Shown one piece after another: positions 45,869 through 63,523 of a stretch of DNA of 64,000 nucleotides (position 1 is its first letter; the number at the start of each line of letters is the position of its first letter). The notes under the pieces are model-generated. The model saw only the letters and a program-made list of their open reading frames with translations, was not told where the DNA came from and ran no database searches. The translations under genes and the position numbers were made by a program. Source of the DNA: Syngnathus acus (Eukaryota; Chordata; Actinopteri; Syngnathiformes; Syngnathidae); contig NC_051099.1 of the NCBI RefSeq assembly GCF_901709675.1, positions 5,952,001 to 6,016,000 on the forward strand, in the 5' to 3' direction.

Positions 45869-47364
45869 CTAGTGTCGTACTTTTCCGGGAATGTAGTTCC
45901 GGTCAATCTCGGCCTCTTGCAAGAACATGTGCAGACAGCGCTCATTCTGGGCCAAAGGGTGACCTGCAATTCTAGAGAAACACACACACACCGCATGCTT
46001 CAGTTTTAATATTGCATAACCTATTACAGTAGCACACATTTCTACATATGTGATATGGTTGTGCAAATTTAAAATATTGGACACAATGGGGCCTTCAGAG
46101 CCTTTTCATTTCAAGATATTACTGTGAGCATTTATTAGAATTGAACTCATTTATTGACCTGTTGATGAATTGCTCCAAACCCACTCGCCGCTCCTCAATG
46201 AACGACTCCTCAAAAAGCCCTTCGTCGTTGCGGAACGGCAACTGTCTCTTCAGGGCTTTACCCGGGAGATGTGATACTACAATCTGATGAAAAATGAATA
46301 CAGATCAATTAAAAATAGAATCTGCAACCAACGCTCATTAGCCTCACTCACCTTGCTATCTCTCTCCAGCTCATTCTTTAACCACTCAAAGTCACTGTAT
46401 CGTCTGGTTACACAAGAATCCTTAAGTTTGAAAATGGGAAGGTTGGTCTGCGTAAAGGATGAAGGACACATCTGTCAGTGACTTGCACAGACGACATGTG
46501 ACCTAGTAAATATTCTACAATGCAAGGGCAGCAAAAATTGCTTCCTATCCGTTGAAATTTGGCTGATGTTGAGAGTCCACTTGGAGGAGGCCGTACTCAA
46601 CAGAAACGAAAAATAACTGCACTGTATATAAAATACTTGAATAAATAAAGATCTATAGCTATTAATCAAGTTGTATCGCTGTTAACGTCAGTCAGCTAAA
46701 CTTATTGACGTCAATCGCTACAAGCTCAACTTTAACATTCGTTGCAAAACGGATGCAATGTCTTTTGAATATACAAGATCAGTGTTAATTGTATAACCTA
46801 CAAGTAAAAGTGCACGGGAATAACTTAAAATGACCACAATATCACAGTGTTAGCTGTTCACGGTTAGCATAGCCTAGCAGTTTTCGCTACAAGACGCATT
46901 TTCGTGCCGTTCAAATTATGTTCAATAAAATTAAATGCTGCTTCAACAGTTCCCTCGATGTGGCATTAGTGAACAAAGTTGTTTTACCCTGTGTAGTTTT
47001 AAGTATATTTAATACACGTCAAGCGACGACACAGTCCTCCGGCTCAACCACATACTAGGCCTCAAACAATCTCCGGCACTCGAGTTCCGCTGTAGCCAAG
47101 ATGAGGCACCAATCCCGGCGTCACAGCCCGGTTGCTTCGAGTCGAACCACGTTAACATGTTGGCTAAAAGCTTTTTCGACAGTCATACCAAACACATACC
47201 CGCGTCCGAACTGTATAGGTTGTGTACCGATGCCGCCCGACTCCGACGATCTGTGGATCATAAACGTCTATTTCCAGAAAATTGCTGGGTGGACCATATG
47301 CGTCCGTGAGCTCCTGGGGCTTGGAATTTAGCCGGCGAGTGTCAGCAACCGAAGCCTCTGACAT
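45869..47364 (-). CDS. snx12: Sorting nexin 12
   Basis: Four exons, 47364-47200, 46447-46352, 46283-46159 and 45971-45869, give 162 residues, the recalled length of a human SNX12 isoform. The protein is one PX domain: VADTRRLNSKPQELTDAYGP, GPPSNFLEIDVYDPQ, TNLPIFKLKDSCV, RRYSDFEWLKNELERDSK (the Arg-Tyr pair contacts phosphatidylinositol 3-phosphate), LPGKALKRQLPFR, and the end AGHPLAQNERCLHMFLQEA then IDRNYIPGKVRH. The ending and KALKRQLPF favour SNX12 over SNX3. It recruits retromer-type sorting machinery on early endosomes. SVPPLPGK of the family is replaced by VVSHLPGK. In human Xq13.1 it also lies beside SLC7A3 and near IL2RG. Confidence 0.94.
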
Positions 47365-47759
47365 GTTGTCGGGCTGCAGTTGTTGTTGTGCAATTGCAAA
47401 AAAATAAAAGGGGTCAAACTGAAAAGTGGATGCGCAAATGTGCAAATATCACGTAGATACATTAATTAAATGCGGTGGTTGACGGGTTCAGCTAAGGAAC
47501 TAGCCGATGAGCGTCTCCTTTAGCTGGGGACAGCCACCCTGCGCCCCACCCTTCTAGAAACAGGAAGATATGTATGTTGCCTTAATTCCCTGCTCTGTTG
47601 GACACCACCAATTGAGGACAACTGGACTGGGCCTGGACTTCCCGTGCCGAGCGTTCACTGCGACAGAGATAAAACATTGGATGACTTCTGTTGCATGCAA
47701 GTTAAAATGCAAGATTGTACAAAACGATCAAAAGGGCAAAACTTTCAGAAAAAGTTGTT

Positions 47760-47765
47760 TTTATT
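47760..47765 (-). terminator. Polyadenylation signal of the il2rg-like gene
   Basis: TTTATT on plus (AATAAA on the gene strand), about 390 nt after the stop. It lies about 400 nt upstream of the snx12 start codon, so the gene's 3' end and the snx12 promoter are packed together. Confidence 0.5.
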
Positions 47766-48152
47766 CCAGATAAATGTACATTAAAGGGGAAGTCAACTCC
47801 AAGGTGAGGTTATCCATTTGCAATCAAGTTACTAAGCAAAATAACAGCATATAAGAACATTTAGTGACAGATTTTGCAAGTGCTGTCTGTGTGGTCAGAT
47901 TTCACTTTAGTTTTCTCCTAATCTGAATTTAATAATTTGTTTGATACCCGTTTTACTGACCAAACTGCTTCCAAAAGGTCGTGGTGAAACCCTAAACCAA
48001 TAAGGTGGTAAAAGAAACTTAACTCCAGAATAACAAGACAAGGTAGAGAGAGTGGATGTGGACGAGCAACAGGAAGTTTCCCGTTTGTCTGTTTGGATTG
48101 TGTCAAAGAGGGACTAGAGGTGGACCTGTTGGATCTCGGGCTGTCAGACCGG

Positions 48153-49862
48153 TCACTGGGGGACCTGGCGGTACTCTCGAACTGGACAGGCTTGCTCATG
48201 GTAGTTTGCCTTGAAGCCTTCTTTAAGGCCTTTGGAGATTTGAAGCCAAGGCTTTAGAAAAAAAAACAACCCAAATGTTTAACAATATTTTCTATAAACC
48301 TTGCTTATAGTATTCCATCGAATAATAGATTTAAATTTAAACTGGGAAACCGGTCGCTCCTTACCTCAATGTCTTGAGGAATCAGGGATGGCTTGGGTAC
48401 TACATGAATGAAGATGATTCTGAACCTAAGATAATTTTGGAGATCATCACATCAACAACAGATTACAAATATTCTTTGTTTTTATAGAATTGTGCTTGTT
48501 GCACCATAATTTGTACCATTACTTTTGTTAGACAGAACCTTGTCGTCAGACAGGAGCGCACAGACGTGGTCTGACTCACCTCTCGTAACGCAGTAACAGG
48601 ACGACCATCAGGATGAGGATAACGGGAGCCAGAACGAACACAATTATCCAGACAAACATGGAACCGTCACCTTGGTCACTCTCTGGGACAAGAAGAAAAA
48701 TAAGTTGGTAAATTAGATTATTCGAATGCCCCCTGAAATTGTTCAGGGAATATTATTATTACCTGTGCCATTGTTTGAGCCCCACATCACAGAATCACTC
48801 CAGTCGCTCCAGCCAGAAGCTCCGCATACTTCATGCAATTTGCTTCTCACCTGAAGCTCATACTGGGATCGACTGGAGGGCAAGTTGATGCAATAATTTT
48901 GCTTCCCTCGATTGACTCTATCTGGCTGCGGAATGCATAAAGTATTTCAAATGGAACGCTAGCGCAGATCTCAAAGAAAATGTACCAAGACGGACTCTGA
49001 TGTGACGTCAGGTAACTTACAACCCACTCCTTGTAATTGATCCTGTAGCGAACCTCATTTTCCACACATGATGGAAGCGTCTGATTCCAATAGAACCACA
49101 AATTCCAGTCGGATCCATTCTGAACAGTCAGGTTGGTTGGCGGATTTAACTTCACTGCGGGCAAGTCAAAATGATTTATTATTTTGGGTTGAAAAAAAAA
49201 TGAAGGACAAATGTTCCCCTAAAATGTGCAACAATTCCAGTACCTTTGCTTTTAAGATAATCGCTCTTCGGAAAAGTGTGGTTGCCATGCACCAGTTGCA
49301 TGTAGAAAGTGAGAAACCTGTTGGTTATGTCACCATACGGCTGAATGCAGCCAATTTTTAGACTGTTGTTTGTTATGTACTTCTCACATTCTCTGACTGC
49401 TTCATCATGAAACCTGTGTAAGAAAAATCAAAAGTATCCAGTTGCTGTCTTAATTATTTTACAGATTGTCATTGAAAACTAAGCACGTATTTATCTGGCA
49501 CCCGCTTGATTAAAAGGAAGAGAAATTCATCTCAAGTCATAGCGTTTCATTTGAACTAACCAGCTGCGGAAGGTGTAATTGACTTTAGGGTTGCCATGTT
49601 TGTTCCAGGTACATTTCACAGACTCCAAATGCAAAACAACACAGTCGACATCTGCGAGACAAGACAAACACAGGAAAAGCAAGTGCGGTAAAACCTTATG
49701 GTTTCTGTGAGTCCCCTCAGGAAAATTGCAAAGAGTACAAACAAACTGCAGACTAAGTCAAATTAGCTTTCATTGAATAGAACATCAAATGTTCTTACCT
49801 GGGGGTTCTTCGGCAAAGCCAGGACCTACCAGAACGAGAAGTAACAACAATTTATGTAACAT
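48153..49862 (-). CDS. il2rg: Cytokine receptor common gamma chain-like (IL2RG)
   Basis: Eight exons in phase, 49862-49799, 49651-49561, 49413-49244, 49154-49021, 48925-48763, 48682-48580, 48425-48365 and 48251-48153, give 294 residues. A Leu-rich signal peptide (MLHKLLLLLVLVGPGF) leads to a two-domain class I cytokine receptor ectodomain with cysteine pairs (DCVV..KCTW; ECEKY..IGCIQP), NPPTNLTV opening the second fibronectin domain, and WSDWS (human WSEWS) near the membrane. One helix follows (FVWIIVFVLAPVILILMVVL), then a Box1-like VPKPSLIP for JAK3 docking. The tail ISKGLKEGFKANYHEQACPV resembles human [20 protein letters not shown]. The chain is shared by IL-2, IL-4, IL-7, IL-9, IL-15 and IL-21 receptors on lymphocytes. 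The cytoplasmic tail is short, ending REYRQVPQ. It lies beside snx12, as in human Xq13. Confidence 0.88.
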
Positions 49863-50704
49863 CGTGGCGCTTAAGAGCGTGGATGCTTTCAGATGCGGCT
49901 CGTTGATTACATCTGAGAGCAATGTGTCACATTTGGGTTTTTCCTGCCCTTGACTTTGGTGGGTTATGCTTCCTGTCAGCGGAAACTGTCGAGTTATCGA
50001 CTACATGAGCACCTTATGAAAGATCACAAAATAATAATTACAGCTTGGCTCAACAATATTAGGATTGTAAGCCTAAATGTAAATATTATCCTTGCCAATA
50101 GAGACACAGTGGATTTAGTATTCAAATATTTAAGATTAAGCCCATATTTGTATGCAGGTTTTGCTCTTTTTGTTTGTTTTCTGAAGTTCTGACGGCATGA
50201 GGAAGTCACTGATTGGGTGTATCATGTCTGGTAGCACTTTCCATCATGTGTGCAACTGCAGCTTTTGCTTTTGTTTCCTCCCTGTGAAAGCAACATTGAG
50301 GATTTTAACGTACACCCAAATGTGAGTGAAGTGGATATAAAACACATATTATTAAAAAAGAATCTAAATAAGCCAATTTCTAAAAAGATTGATCTTGCCA
50401 TACCATTCATTGTGTTCAGCATCTAATGTCTTCACAGCAAATAACAGATTCATAGTTTTAATCATATGTGGTCATATCATACACATCAGTTTCATTAGAC
50501 TAATATTTGTTTATTATTTTATTAATTGTAATTTGCATTCACTTAAAGATGCACTGGCGCCTGTCATTTTTGTCTGAGCACGTTTTATTAAGTACATACA
50601 TGACATTTTTATTTTATTTATTTTATATTAATTTTAATCAGAGATAGTTTTATCTGTCCCTAAACGTATTTTGATTCAAATGGTCAATTTATTGTGTTTA
50701 TATA

Positions 50705-51037
50705 CAGTAATCCCTCGTTGATCGCGGATAATTGGTTCCAAAAACCACCCGCGATAAGTGAAATCCGCGAAGTACGGTCACAAGAAGTATTGGGCAGGCT
50801 AACGAGTAAGCGGAAAGATGCTAATTCGCGATCGTGCTAACATGCGAAAACGGACTTCTAAAGGAATGTAAACGAACATTTAGAGCAATATTACATTGTC
50901 CTAAAGGTTAACACATGTTTCCTCAATTTAGAAGTTTTATTTTCACTTTTAAACGTTTTTTTTTTTAATTGGGGAAAACAAATCCGCGATGTAGTGAAGC
51001 CGCAATAAACGAAACGCGAAAAAGTGAGGGATCACTG
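50705..51037. mobile_element. Tigger-like miniature element next to slc9a6 promoter
   Basis: Left end CAGTAATCCCTCGTTGATCG and right end (reverse complement CAGTGATCCCTCAC) form imperfect inverted repeats, flanked by TA (50703-50704 and 51038-51039). Subterminal CGCGGATAATTGGTTCC is typical of pogo/Tigger-type elements. It is 333 bp and non-coding, and ends only 160 bp before the slc9a6 start codon. The interval 49,863-50,704 holds no recognised gene. Confidence 0.75.
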
Positions 51038-51197
51038 TAGTAGTAATTATAATACTGTACTACGTGTATTTATTAATCTTATTTTGAATAACCGGAAATT
51101 CTTTTATTTTGACACCAGCCCGGAATTTGACTCAGTTTGTTGTGGTCTGTCACGGGGATATTGCGCTTCGCCAGCTACTACAAACATTAGCGATACT

Positions 51198-55862
<4,665 letters not shown>

Positions 55863-56163
55863 AACAAGGTTAGCCCTGCCGGGATGCATTTGTTTGTCGT
55901 TATCATAGAAAATCCCACCCAGGTTGATTTTTGCCTCCCATTACTCGGGCAGTGGCAATATTCACGTGACCGTACTGTATTTTCTGCAGGCTATTTATTT
56001 GGAAATTCCCAACTACAGTCTATGACTGTTTCATTGTAGTCGTGTAGCTTTTCTTATTTTCTGCCCATACCTATTCAGCACCTTTTCCAACACACCAATG
56101 AGATGCAGCAATGCAATCCAAGTTGTTTTGTCAAGTATTGAGGCTTGGTTAAGCACTGGAGAC

Positions 56164-56193
56164 ATTTCTTGCTGTGGATTCACAGCAAGAAAT
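56164..56193. repeat. Perfect 13-bp stem-loop in slc9a6 3' UTR
   Basis: ATTTCTTGCTGTG (56164-56176), four-base loop GATT, then CACAGCAAGAAAT (56181-56193). The stem is uninterrupted. It sits about 300 nt after the slc9a6 stop in the probable 3' UTR. No T tract follows, and no function is known. Confidence 0.9.
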
Positions 56194-57953
56194 TTCTCCT
56201 CTTGGCGAGGCTCGCTTACAAAGTGGCTATTTTTACAAGACTACAGACATTTGATGGTTTTCAATTGGACTGATTCTGCACTTTTTTTTCCCCCCATTAC
56301 AGCCCTGCTTATTGGCAATAACTATTCTCACAGTCACTCTCTACCTGGCTGGGAACTGAATGGTCTTCTATGCTGCTGAATTATTTTCACAGACCAAACA
56401 TCTGTTCTCCTGCTATTAAGAAAGCATGACTAATCCACTTAGTAATGCAAAAAAAAAAAAAAACACACAGCCCGCACAAACTTTTACGGTCACGTAATTA
56501 CAGCCGCTAAACTCTTCACGACTGGAATAATTATCTGCTTTCACTGTTTCTCGTCGCTTAAAATCTTCTCGTGGACAGGTACGTGAGGGGCTTTGCGAGG
56601 AGTACTCGGTGACTGTAGGCGTGAACGTGAACATACCACGCGCAAGGTCAGGTACTATCGAGATATACACGCTGGATGACAAGTCGGCGGTACATTAAGA
56701 GTAAGGCTAAACTACTGACAACTTATACACTTCTGTCAAGACATTTTAGCACCACCCGTGTGCTTGACTCATGGATTTATTTATTTATTTGTTTGTCTCA
56801 TGATATGACATTTCTTTATTACGATTTGTTTTTAAAAGTAGGACAGCTCAGTGGCGAGACGCACCCCGACCGATTCATCCTATGTGAGCTGTGCTGTCCA
56901 AACGTAGGTGAGGGCGATTGTCGAGTTTCCATTCCGAAACTTTAACCGTGTGTGTGTGTAAATTTTTTTGTGTGATGTAGCAAGATGCTTCTTACGACGA
57001 GCGCTTCCCATGTGAACGTCATTTACAAGCTTGTGACTGGAAAAAACAACTAGATTAAAAAAAAAAGCACTAATCTGACTGATGCACCGCCACGCACACA
57101 GACAAAAACGCACACACTGCCATGTCTTTGGTATGAGGGCATGCTGAACTATTGTGAATTCAAGTGCCTAAAATGTAAATTGAACTCCTGAGTGTAGATT
57201 TGTACATTCAATTTGTCCAGTCAGGTGATCATTTTGATGGGCGCTTGATGCGCCGATTGATGTTGACTAAGAACAATGCAGTTGGTTGAATTCATTTTTA
57301 GGTGTAACTGAGATAAATAATAGATCATCAGAACTACTAGCAACAGTGGAAGGTTTACTGAATTGTAGCATATACGGTACCTGCATAATGGTGGAATCTC
57401 CAAAGTTAAACGAAGTAGGAAAATTACCAAAATGTTGCGTTGAACTTGGGAGGTTCCACTGCAGCAATGCGAAAGGATCCCACCTATTCATTCGTTTGCT
57501 TTTTGCACATAGGCATCTCTGTAGGTTGGTAGACTAAAACCGGTACTGTCATCTTTGTGCTGGTCAACACCGTAAGAGTGTCTTTAATATACCCACATAA
57601 CTATTTAATCCCTCAAACTGTTTTTGTCCTTATTTTGTTTGAAGCAGTATTCAGGTTTTCTACACAATCATCCACACAATTTGGATTGTGTGTAACTTTG
57701 TGTTGATGATTTAATTTATATGGTACTTTTGTTGCAGCGATCACACACAAATTAAATACCAGTATATTTTGAAGAGCTATGAAGAGCTTTTGTAGAGATT
57801 AAACACTCACGTTTGTGAGCATGGAAGAAATGTTGATATGTGTTGATAAGAAATGTGATCTAAAATGATGAAAATATTTAACTGACTTCTTCCTTCCTGT
57901 TCTGTCATTCTATATTTTTGGTCTCTTGTCTGGCAAGTTGCAAATGTACCAGA

Positions 57954-57959
57954 AATAAA
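57954..57959 (+). terminator. Candidate polyadenylation signal of slc9a6
   Basis: AATAAA followed within about 25 nt by a T/G-rich stretch. It would give a 2.1-kb 3' UTR from 55863. No separate gene was recognised between. Confidence 0.45.
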
Positions 57960-58379
57960 TGTCAAGGACTGCACTTTGTTTCTTCTTGTCCTGTGAGTGT
58001 ATTTTGATGCAGTGAGGTAAACATTTAACACAATGTGCTTGCATTTTTTTTAGCTGAATAAGTTCCTTAAAATATAAAATATCCATGCATATTTCAATAT
58101 AAGGCAGTGCAGCTCACTACATCCACATTGCAGGTTGGACCTCAACGGGGTTACGAATTTGTCGGACTGCAGCTTATTCTAAAAAAGTGAGTACGCACAT
58201 GTTTGTGCTTATTCTCAAATGAGTGGTTAATCAAAAAAAATCTCATTTGAGTTTGTTATTTCTTTTTTTTCCGGAGGGGGGCGCGATTTATATCACTTCG
58301 TGCGTTTTTTTTTTTTTTTTAACTTCTGTAGAAGGAAGCCTAATTTTATTTTATTTTGAAGCTTGACACCAACATCCGG

Positions 58380-58533
58380 TCTCTGCTTGGTTGTTGATGT
58401 CTAGCAGACAGACGACGCCAACTAGACGTGTTTACGCTGAAGCCGGAGGTGCGAAGTTAACACTGGGGGGACTCGCTCCTCGACACCCACGGCAAGACGT
58501 GCATCCTCGGCTGCGCGAATCAACCTTGACTCG
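58380..58533 (+). promoter_or_regulatory. Candidate non-coding first exon and promoter of fhl1
   Basis: A CpG-richer island in AT-rich DNA, closed by a strong donor TCG|GTAAGAT at 58534. The first coding exon of fhl1 has an acceptor at 61711-61714 and a 10-nt leader, so an upstream exon is needed. This gives a 3.2-kb first intron (58534-61714), in which a C homopolymer (about 58780) and a TG microsatellite (about 58876-58900) are the only notable features. Confidence 0.5.
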
Positions 58534-61500
58534 GTAAGATAGAGGACCAGAAAAAACAAACACGTTCTTGTCGAAACTTGTGACTTAACTCACGATGTAA
58601 TTTACTAGAAAAATGTGCGCTACTTATCAACGTAAATGTTTTGATTGATGTGCGTGACATTATCAATTCATAAAGAAATTAGAGCAATTCGCCACATGTA
58701 GAGTATCTGGAAATAATGTTGTGCTTCCTGATTATAATAGTGTTGATGAAAAGAATATTAATAATGTGTCTTTGTTACCCCCCCCCCCCCCCCCCCAGAC
58801 TTGCCTTGCAAAAATCTCCAAAATTTAAAGGGAATCAAAAGTTGCATGGGGCGTTGTCTCTGTAAGTATTTCTGCAAGTGTGTGTGTGTGTGTGTGTGTG
58901 TTTGACATTTTGAAGCCATGCAATCTGTTTCCAGTTAGCAAGTTTCCTCCTCTTCTCATTCACTGATCGAAGTGTTGAGGCCAAGAAAATGCTCACAAAG
59001 GTCAATTAACATTCCTGTACAGCAATTTATTATTGTGCCCTTGACAGAGGATAATATTTGGGGAGACTAATCAAGGGTCAATCATATTAACCATGCAAAT
59101 GAAAAATTCAAAAGTATTTTTTAGAGAGACATGGGCGAACGAATTGCGTTCCACAGCTTGTGGCCATATTCCTTCTAACTGTAGAGAAGCAACAGTGATC
59201 CTGTATTCACTTTAAGCCCTGAAGCTGATGCTCTTTTTTTTTTTTTGGAAAGCACGGAACGGTAAACTGCATCACTGCCTCGTAAAACTTTATCCACTTT
59301 CTCAGGCTTCACGCCAGCGAACGTTTAAACGAGTCTGTCTTGTTTTAAGGGGCTTTTATTGTAAAGTGGCAATGGTGATGATGGGACCAGGTCAAGGTTA
59401 AGCACATTTTCCGCACTTTTAAAGAGCAATTTTCAAGTTGTTCAGAATAACTGCAAAAAAGCAGGCAGGGTTGATTATAGTTCTGTATTTTCTTTTGGGA
59501 TATATTGTTCACTCTGCTGCTTGTTCGCTCCCACCTCAGAACTCAAGATAACTGTTCCAATGTTACATGTACACCGCACGTTCAAACTCTCCCAAACATT
59601 CTTCAACTAAATAAAGCTTTTCCACAGACCGTAAAAATCGCTGCCTCGGATCACTTAAGTTGTTTTGCAGCCCTTACTGACATTTTCTCCAAGACTTGTT
59701 CTTGACCACGCGGGCGCATACAGCTTTCTGCTTTGATGCTTAAATCATCTGCTGCCTAAAAGAGGACATTTTGTTTTTTTAGTTCTTTTGTTTGGCGCCA
59801 GAATTTAGCGTGCAGCTTTTGGATTGCGATTTATCTCGATTCTCTTGCATAGTTTGAAATCCCTCAAGACAGTCGTTTAAGTCACATGCAGTCTGTCATG
59901 ATGTTTGAAAGGCCTTTTTTTTTGTTTGCGTTCTGGTGCTGCTGAGGCTTCGAAGGGTGTCTGGAACGAATGTTGTCGATAATCTCCTAAAAGGAAATTG
60001 CTAATAGACAGCTGGTAAAGTCTTTGCCTCTACACTGCCTTCTTCCCTTACTCCACTTTCTGGAATTTGTCTTGCTGGTGACAAATATAGCAGTTTGTGG
60101 CAAAGAAATGTTGAGTCAAGCGTGCTATTAAATATTGTGTGATAGTTGTTGGTTGAGTAAGGCTAGGAAGCAGGGTACCGCTGTGTAATTAATTTAAGAA
60201 AATAAAGGCCTCCTCACTTGGAGTTGCATAAATAATCGTCAAAACCTTCTCTTTGCTGCAATACAGTAGTAATATATATTTTTTTAAATGATAAAAAATT
60301 GGCATTTGTGACAGTGTTTCTTATTTGCCCGCGGACGTTTACTGTGCCAACACTCTTGCGACGGAGACTTCCTGTTTCTGTGTGTTCCAGCACATTCTTG
60401 CCCGATAAGCTCATGCCAACACGCGGGCCCGACGCAGATGTCGTGCAGACGAATGTGAAAAATCCGTTCGGTGTCAGATGGCTCGGGGTGGGTGTGAATT
60501 CATTGTCGTCGTAATCTATGGAGACGGGCGCCCTTGTGGCGCAGACATGAGGACAAACATCCTTCCAAGTCCAACATGTATCCTGTATCAATATTTAGAG
60601 CCTTTACATGCCCAAGTAGGAACAGTCAGCCATATTGTTTTCTTCCCACATAACACGCTTTACGCTCCTTAAATACAAACCAGGACCACACATGATGGCA
60701 AACTCACTTGGAGCTTTTTATTAACACTTAACTGCGCATGATAATGATAGCTATCTGTTCTAAAAACAAGGTGTATTATGACAAGAGGGGCAGGAAAAGA
60801 GTTGAGACACGTTGGCTTACGTCACCCAAACGAGATTTATTTTTCCCTCCGAATTCCAGCTTGGCTTCCTGTTAGCGAACAATTCCCATCAGATAGGTAT
60901 CTTATTATTATGCTATTGTTGTTCTGTCAACCTGTGATTGCTGTTTAGCGGGGAAAGAAAACAACAGGTAGCAGCTCCAGAAGCAGGAAGTTTATTTTGT
61001 AAGTGGATGGGAAAGGCTCCTTTTTAAACTATGTGCTGACAGTGGAGAAACATATCATTTACTTTGGAGTGTAAATTGGAACAACGGCCAGAAAATTCAA
61101 ATAAGCACAGAGCATTCCAGCACACTGTTCCTGCACTTGAAATGACCTTGTTGGACACAATTCAATTCCACACCCTCTTCATCCGTTCACTTACTGTTTC
61201 TGTCTCAGGAGGCGCACCCAACAGCATTCCATTTAATTGGTGACTTTAAGAACTCAGCGTAGCATATTATTTGTGTGTGTTTCCTTGTTTTTACTGTCAT
61301 AAATCACGCGTGAAACAAATGTTTGGAAATTGTAAACAAAAAATATCAAAAGTAAGCAAAAAGGGGGCAATTTATGGGGGGGGGGGGGCAATATTCAAAT
61401 GTCTGTCAAATACCATAATAGACTGCTCGTGTTCAGTACAAAGGTCTTTGTCGCCCTCTAGTGGCGGTTATTCAAGATGTGACCTGTTTTAACTGTTAAT

Positions 61501-61724
61501 GTGCATTAAGTAATAAAATATCATTTCTTGATACGGGCTAGAAATACGAAAAATAAAAACAGAATTTATGATTTAATCTTACTGCACAAGTGAACAAGTT
61601 GCTCAATATTGTTTCTTGCCTCCATTTGTGAGTAATTAATGTAGTTTTAAATTGTGACTGAGATCCTGATCTGACCAAAGATTGTTTCATTTATTTATTT
61701 TTTTGTCACTTCAGAGACTGAAAA

Positions 61725-62904
61725 ATGTCAGCCAGCGTGCAGTGTTCCTACTGTCGCGAAGACCTCGGCGGCAGGAGATTTGTGCGCAACGAGGGCCGGC
61801 CTACGTGCGTGCGCTGCCACACCAAGTTCTGCGCCAACAGCTGCGCCGAGTGCCACCGACCCATCTCCGTGGAATCCAAAGTAGTCACACATGCTCGCAT
61901 TCATACAATACGGCACCAGGATGTGACACTGGTTCTCATCAGGAGCTGAACCACAAGGGTCGCTACTGGCACGAGGACTGCTTCCGATGCGCAAAGTGCT
62001 ACAAGCCGCTGGCCAAGGAGCCGTTCACCACCAAGGATGAACGCATCCTGTGTGGCAAGTGCTGCTCCAGAGAAGAAGCTCCACGCTGCCACACCTGCTA
62101 TAAACCCATACTTGCTGGTTAGAACACAGTGTTTTGCATTGCTTATTAGCAATAAGCTCACATGTGTGTCACCATCATCTCCAGGCACGGAGAGCGTGGA
62201 GTACAAAGGCAACTCATTCCACGACGAGTGTTTCACTTGCTGCCACTGCAAGCGACCAATGGCTTCGCAGAGCTTCATCGCCAAAGAGAGCGACGTCTAC
62301 TGCAGCCCTTGCTACGACAGCAAGTTTGCAAAAATCTGCGTCTCCTGCAAAAAGGTAATTTAGGGAAACAGAAGAATTGGCGATACAAACTGACGTACTT
62401 TGATTCGTCTGTAGCCGATCATGACCGGAGGAGTCAACTACCAGGGGCAGCCCTGGCACGGTCACTGTTTCGTGTGTAGCTCCTGCTCAAAGCCTCTGGC
62501 TGGGTCCAGCTTCACCACGCACAAGGACCAGGCCTTCTGCGTGGACTGCTACAAGAGCACCGTGGCTAAGAAATGCAGCGGCTGCCAAATGGCCATCACA
62601 GGTTCTTTTTTCTTTTTGCTTCCATTCAAATTTGACATACCTGTGGTTTGGTATTCACGTTTTTTTTCTTTTCATGGGCCAATTATAATGTGTCACCTTT
62701 TTGCAAATATGGGATGTTACAGAATTTTGAGATCGTTTTCCTCTCCACTCAGGTTTTGGCAAAGGGGTGAACGTGGTGAGCTATGACGGAGCCTCCTGGC
62801 ACGAATACTGCTTCAACTGTAAGCAGTGCTCTCTCAGTCTGGCTAACAAGCCCTTCATAGCTAAGGGCCGGGACATCCTGTGCTCCGACTGCGGTGACAA
62901 GTAG
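61725..62904 (+). CDS. fhl1: Four-and-a-half LIM domains protein 1
   Basis: Five coding exons, 61725-61880, 61943-62117, 62185-62354, 62415-62601 and 62753-62904, give 279 residues (human 280). The half LIM finger (CSYC near 8, [13 protein letters not shown]) is followed by four full LIM domains, each with the C-x2-C...H-x2-C, C-x2-C...C-x2-C/D zinc ligands: [39 protein letters not shown] and [12 protein letters not shown]. The ITGFGKG junction before the last LIM and the ending ILCSDCGDK fit FHL1. It is a scaffold at the sarcomere and in the nucleus in striated muscle. Introns between the first four coding exons are only 60-67 nt. The neighbour is slc9a6, as in human Xq26.3. FHL2/FHL3 are less likely. 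Confidence 0.92.
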
Positions 62905-63517
62905 AAAACTAAATCCCTCAATTCCTCAGAATGGTCCTCAATGCTGATAAAGATGTTTCAATGACTGCCCCATTGACATATTGTTTAGAGTCGTTTAGAG
63001 TCGCCGGTTTCCACCCCCCGTGCCCAATCAAGTTATCCAGACTCAGCCACAGTCCCTCGTGAGCATGGTGACCTCCGTGCCTGGCTGGAGGACCCCACAG
63101 CAGACATCCAACACTCAACCCGGCGTCATCCGCACCAGACACGGAAATTGGCTGTTCCTCATCGTGGGTAATTTGTATCATGCATCGCTATTGTTCTTTG
63201 TTTCTGCTAAGTCCCACAAAGGAGCCTGCAATTATGAACACATGAGCATCAGGACCAGGGAGGAGTCTGTTGCCAGGCAACTGGTGACAAGACATTGTTC
63301 CTATCAAGCGTAGAAACACAGTTGTAATGTAAACTCCCAATTTCACATTGGACATTGAATTATGTTGCTTTTTAACTGAATTGATAACTGAATCTTTAGT
63401 GTGTAATTGCATTTTTCAGAATTATTACTGTACGAGAGACATTTGTAACTCAATTTTTACCAACATGTATTATGGTTCAAATGCCCTACAATATTAGACT
63501 TTCTAATACTGTACATA

Positions 63518-63523
63518 AATAAA
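63518..63523 (+). terminator. Polyadenylation signal of fhl1
   Basis: AATAAA inside ACATAAATAAATTCC, followed by TTGTGCTGTTCCTTTTGG. It gives a 3' UTR of about 640 nt. Confidence 0.6.
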
